64,000 bases of DNA from JBQTKD01 sp052386455 (GTDB taxonomy: Bacteria > Actinomycetota > Actinomycetes > Sporichthyales > Sporichthyaceae): positions 1-64,000 of the forward strand of contig JBQTKD010000002.1 of NCBI GenBank assembly GCA_052386455.1. The letters are read 5' to 3'. A program made the position numbers and the translations under genes. The notes under the pieces were generated by a model. That model was not told the DNA's origin. It did not search any database and was given only the letters and a program-made list of their open reading frames with translations. Shown here in pieces: positions 61,183 through 64,000 of this stretch; within the stretch, counting starts at the first letter, position 1; the number at the start of each line of letters is the position of its first letter.

Positions 61183-62975
61183 CAGGCGTCGCCTGCCAGG
61201 CGGGCGAGCTCCTCTTCCACGATCGAGTCGTCGAGCTTGGCGAAGATCGGCGTGGGCGCCGCCAGCGTGGTCCCCGCGACGATGGGCCGGGAGGCCCACG
61301 TCGCCGCGGTGGCGTAGTCGCCCTGCAGGACCGTGTACGGGTCTCCGCCGGCCTGGGTCACCTCGGTCAGCTGCGGCATGCCGGACCACTCGTCGGCGTT
61401 GCCCAGCAGTTCGTGCACGCGCTGCGAGGAGTGCGGCAGGAACGGGGTGAGCAGCGCCTTGCAGTCGTCGACGAGCTGCAGCGCGACGTGCAGGACCGTG
61501 GCCTGCCGGGCCGGGTCCTCCTTGAGCTTCCACGGCGCGGTGTCCGACAGGTACTTGTTCGCCGCGGCGACCACGGTCATCGCCTCGGTGATCGCGGCCT
61601 TCTGCCGGGACCGGTTCAGCGACGCCCCGACGGTGTCGAACGCCGCCTGCGAGAACCGCAGCACCTCGTGGTCCACGTCGAGCAGTTCGCCCGCGGCCGG
61701 GATCTCGCCGAAGTTCTTCGCGGCCATGGAGACCGTGCGGTTGACGAGGTTGCCCCAGCCCGCAACGAGCTCGTCGTTGTTGCGGCGCAGGAACTCCGAC
61801 CACGTGAAGTCGACGTCGGAGCTCTCCGGACCCGCGACGGCAAGGTAGTACCGCAGGGCGTCGGGCGAGTACCGCGCGAGGAAGTCCCGCACGAGGATCA
61901 CGACCGAGCGCGACGAGGAGAACTTCTTCCCCTCCATGTTGAGGAACTCGCTCGAGACGACCTCGTCGGGCAGGCGCAGCTCGCCGTAGGTGCCCACGGT
62001 GCCGCCGAGCGCGCCCTTCCCGGAGTACCCGAGCATCAGCGCCGGCCAGATGACCGTGTGGAAGACGATGTTGTCCTTGCCCATGAAGTAGTAGGGCTCG
62101 GCGTCCGGGTTGAGCCACCACGCCTTCCACGCGTCCGGGTCCCCGGAGCGCTGCGCCCACTCGATGCTCGACGACAGGTACCCGATGACGGCGTCGAACC
62201 AGACGTAGAGCCGCTTGTCCGAACGGTCCCGCCAACCCTCGAGCGGAACGGGAACGCCCCAGTCCAGGTCGCGGGTGATCGCCCGCGGCCGGAGGTCGTC
62301 GACGAAGTCCATCGAGAACTTGATGACGTTGGGCCGCCAGTCCCCGCCCTTGGACTTCAGCCACGCGCCGAGCGCCTCCCCGAAGGCGGGCAGGTCGAGG
62401 AAGAAGTGCTCGGTCTCGACGAACTTCGGCGTCTCGCCGTTGATCCGGCTCTTCGGGTTGATCAGCTGCTCGGGGTCGAGCTGGTTGCCGCAGTTGTCGC
62501 ACTGGTCGCCGCGGGCGCCGTCGTAGTGGCAGATCGGGCACTCGCCCTCGATGTACCGGTCCGGCAGCGTGCGGCCCGTCGACGGGGAGATCGCACCCTT
62601 GGTGGTCTTGGGAACGATGTACCCGTTGCGGTGCAGCCCCAGAAAGAGCTCCTGAACGACCGCGTAGTGGTTCACCGTGCTGGTGCGGGTGAACAGGTCG
62701 TAGGACAGGCCAAGCCCGCGCAGGTCCTCGGCGATGACCAGGCTGTACCGGTCGACGAGTTCCTTCGGGCTGACGCCCTCCTTGTCCGCGGCCACCTGGA
62801 TCGGGGTGCCGTGCTCGTCCGTGCCGCTGATCATCAGCACGTTGTTTCCGGCCATCCGCTGGTACCGGCTGAACACGTCGGACGGGACGCCGAAGCCGGC
62901 GACGTGGCCGATGTGCCGCGGGCCGCTGGCGTACGGCCAGGCGACGGCGGTCAGGATGTGACGCGGAGAGGACAT
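61182..62975 (-). CDS. metG: Methionyl-tRNA synthetase
   Basis: 597 residues, class I. The signature PRHIGH and the KMSKS-equivalent KKFSSSR are present, and a zinc knuckle is in CPICHYD and CDNCGN. No C-terminal tRNA-binding (EMAP-like) domain is attached, as in other actinobacteria. ATG at 62975. Confidence 0.97.
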   Translation of the reverse strand: MSSPRHILTAVAWPYASGPRHIGHVAGFGVPSDVFSRYQRMAGNNVLMISGTDEHGTPIQVAADKEGVSPKELVDRYSLVIAEDLRGLGLSYDLFTRTSTVNHYAVVQELFLGLHRNGYIVPKTTKGAISPSTGRTLPDRYIEGECPICHYDGARGDQCDNCGNQLDPEQLINPKSRINGETPKFVETEHFFLDLPAFGEALGAWLKSKGGDWRPNVIKFSMDFVDDLRPRAITRDLDWGVPVPLEGWRDRSDKRLYVWFDAVIGYLSSSIEWAQRSGDPDAWKAWWLNPDAEPYYFMGKDNIVFHTVIWPALMLGYSGKGALGGTVGTYGELRLPDEVVSSEFLNMEGKKFSSSRSVVILVRDFLARYSPDALRYYLAVAGPESSDVDFTWSEFLRRNNDELVAGWGNLVNRTVSMAAKNFGEIPAAGELLDVDHEVLRFSQAAFDTVGASLNRSRQKAAITEAMTVVAAANKYLSDTAPWKLKEDPARQATVLHVALQLVDDCKALLTPFLPHSSQRVHELLGNADEWSGMPQLTEVTQAGGDPYTVLQGDYATAATWASRPIVAGTTLAAPTPIFAKLDDSIVEEELARLAGDA

Positions 62976-62984
62976 CCCGCGATC

Positions 62985-63128
62985 CTACGAGGCGCGGATC
63001 TCCGCACGCCGCTTTGTATCGGCCGGGACGGGATCTTCCAGCGGCTCGATCGAGTCCCAGACCCGCAAGAACCACTTCGCGGCGTACACCACGCCCACCA
63101 TCACCATGAAACCGACGAGGTTCCACAT
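62985..63128 (-). CDS. 47-residue membrane peptide upstream of metG
   Basis: An ATG at 63128 with a strong ribosome-binding site (AGGAGG, seven bases upstream) starts a peptide with one hydrophobic segment (MWNLVGFMVMVGVVYAAKWF) and a charged tail ending EIRAS. It ends nine bases before the metG start, so it is likely the first gene of the metG-tatD transcript. It could be a membrane peptide or an upstream frame that adjusts metG translation. No homologue recognised. Confidence 0.65.
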   Translation of the reverse strand: MWNLVGFMVMVGVVYAAKWFLRVWDSIEPLEDPVPADTKRRAEIRAS

Positions 63129-63250
63129 CGTTGCCTCCTGCCGGTCGCTGCCGGCTCACACCTGAAGACAACCCCCTTCGGAGGGGTACGAATGCGATCT
63201 TGACGCGTTCCCTACGGCCGCCGGGCAGATCCTCACGCCTCGCTGACGCT

Positions 63251-63667
63251 TCAGTCGCAGGCGATGGTCGTCGGGTTCACGGCGGGCCAGAACTCCGTGT
63301 GGTTCGGGTAGGCGGCGTACACGCCGGGCGCCGTGGGCGACGTCCAGAGCGCGACCTCGTCCTGACGCAGCCCGGAGTCGACGGCGCCGGGCGGAAGTTC
63401 CGTGTCCGGGTCGTACGGCCGCAGCACCTGGCGTTCGTTGAAGGTGTGCTGCGGATCCCGGACGTAGATCGCGAGGCCGTCGGACACGTTCAACCACCGA
63501 CTGCCGGGCCAGCAGTGCTGAAGTCCGTCCGAGCTCAGCAGGACCTCGCGCGGCACCTGCTGCCCGTCTCTGGTGAACCAGAGCGGGTACTCCAGACCAG
63601 ACCCGGACGCCGGCGGCGCTGCGCCGCAGACGAGAGCCGCGGTCAGCGCGACGAGCAGGCGTCTCAT
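63251..63667 (-). CDS. Secreted small hypothetical protein
   Basis: 138 residues. The N-terminus MRRLLVALTAALVCGAAPPASG is a signal peptide with likely cleavage after ASG. The mature part has Trp/Tyr-rich segments (LEYPLWFTRDG, HCWPGSRWL, EVALWTS) and two cysteines, near residues 52 and 137, that could pair. No known domain. ATG at 63667 lies 31 bases from the rsmI stop. Confidence 0.7.
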   Translation of the reverse strand: MRRLLVALTAALVCGAAPPASGSGLEYPLWFTRDGQQVPREVLLSSDGLQHCWPGSRWLNVSDGLAIYVRDPQHTFNERQVLRPYDPDTELPPGAVDSGLRQDEVALWTSPTAPGVYAAYPNHTEFWPAVNPTTIACD

Positions 63668-63697
63668 TCCCGGATATCGGCGCGCCGGCCCCGAGGG

Positions 63698-64000
63698 TTA
63701 CGTCGCCGACGAGCTCTTGGCGGAAACAACGGCGTCGAACACGTCGCGCTTGGGAACGCCCGCCGCCTTCGCCACGGCGGCGATGGCCGCCTTGCGGTCC
63801 TCGCCGGCGGCCTCTCGCTCCCGCACCGCCGCGACGAGTTCCGCCGGGGCCGCGGCAACGGCCGGCGCAGGCGCTCCGCCGACGACGACGGTGATCTCGC
63901 CGCGCACGCCGGACTCCGCCCAGCTCGCCAGTTCGCCGAGCGGGCCGCGGCGCACCTCTTCGTAGGTCTTCGTCAGCTCGCGGCACACCGCGGCGCGACG
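63698..64000 (-). CDS. rsmI: 16S rRNA 2'-O-ribose C1402 methyltransferase (C-terminal part, runs off the right edge)
   Basis: The visible 100 residues start in the frame with CRELTKTYEEVRRGPLGELA and continue with GVRGEITVVVGG, both conserved in RsmI. A helical C-terminal extension (VREREAAGEDRKAAIAAVAKAAGVPKRD) follows, the typical small DNA/RNA-binding-like end. The N-terminal SAM-binding domain is outside the window. Position left of metG fits Rv1003. Confidence 0.9.
   Translation of the reverse strand, partial: RRAAVCRELTKTYEEVRRGPLGELASWAESGVRGEITVVVGGAPAPAVAAAPAELVAAVREREAAGEDRKAAIAAVAKAAGVPKRDVFDAVVSAKSSSAT

Overview
This 64-kb window is chromosomal DNA of a high-GC Gram-positive bacterium (Actinomycetota). 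The evidence is the very high GC content, frequent GTG starts, many 4-base GTGA/ATGA stop-start overlaps, and a gene order that follows the mycobacterial/streptomycete core block. From right to left it holds rsmI, metG, tatD, rpfB, rsmA(ksgA), ispE, then tRNA-Gln, glmU, prs, rplY, pth, an LpqU-like protein, mfd, a SurA-like lipoprotein, mazG, eno, a DivIC/FtsB-like protein, DUF501, ppx/gppA. This matches the order of Mycobacterium tuberculosis Rv1003-Rv1026, with extra genes inserted. I cannot name the genus. There is no rRNA, CRISPR array, prophage or recognisable transposase gene.

Layout. 0-8 kb: partial ABC ATPase, threonine ammonia-lyase, two MFS exporters, a ROK kinase, a FIST-domain protein, cystathionine gamma-synthase. 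8-17 kb: MsrA, TetR/cytochrome P450 pair with a palindromic operator, two small exported proteins, cystathionine beta-synthase, an SGNH hydrolase, a DUF4287 peptide, a BAX-inhibitor-type membrane protein. 17-22.6 kb: a neighbourhood with metal and redox features: a 22-residue peptide with three CxC motifs, DUF3105 and DUF305 proteins, a His-rich cation diffusion facilitator, a TlpA-like lipoprotein, a secreted GDPD, tRNA-Leu(UAA). 22.7-28 kb: UDG family 5, Ppx/GppA, DUF501, DivIC/FtsB, enolase.

28-38 kb is an accessory block lying between eno and mazG, which are close neighbours in M. tuberculosis. It holds an alpha/beta hydrolase and DUF885 peptidase, a 911-residue glycosyltransferase fused to a TagF-like phosphotransferase, a redoxin-MarR operon, and two tandem three-domain LicD/methyltransferase proteins. 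Together they look like a system that builds and decorates a cell-wall phosphopolymer. 38-49.7 kb: mazG, SurA-like, mfd, LpqU-like, pth, rplY, prs, glmU, tRNA-Gln. 49.8-54.7 kb: a SigE-family sigma factor with a membrane partner, a TetR-desaturase pair, DUF4383 and MarR. 54.8-64 kb: ABC-F, ispE, rsmA, rpfB with a long leader, tatD, metG, a 47-residue membrane peptide, an exported protein and the end of rsmI.

The most unusual non-genic signals are: two 170-176-bp palindromic elements (26537-26712 and 33241-33409) that share a near-identical core but have different, internally matching ends and a hairpin with compensatory changes, and whose ends supply stop codons of flanking genes; several other long intergenic palindromes; and a 43-base gene-end repeat, part of which has become coding sequence at the 3' end of the FIST gene.
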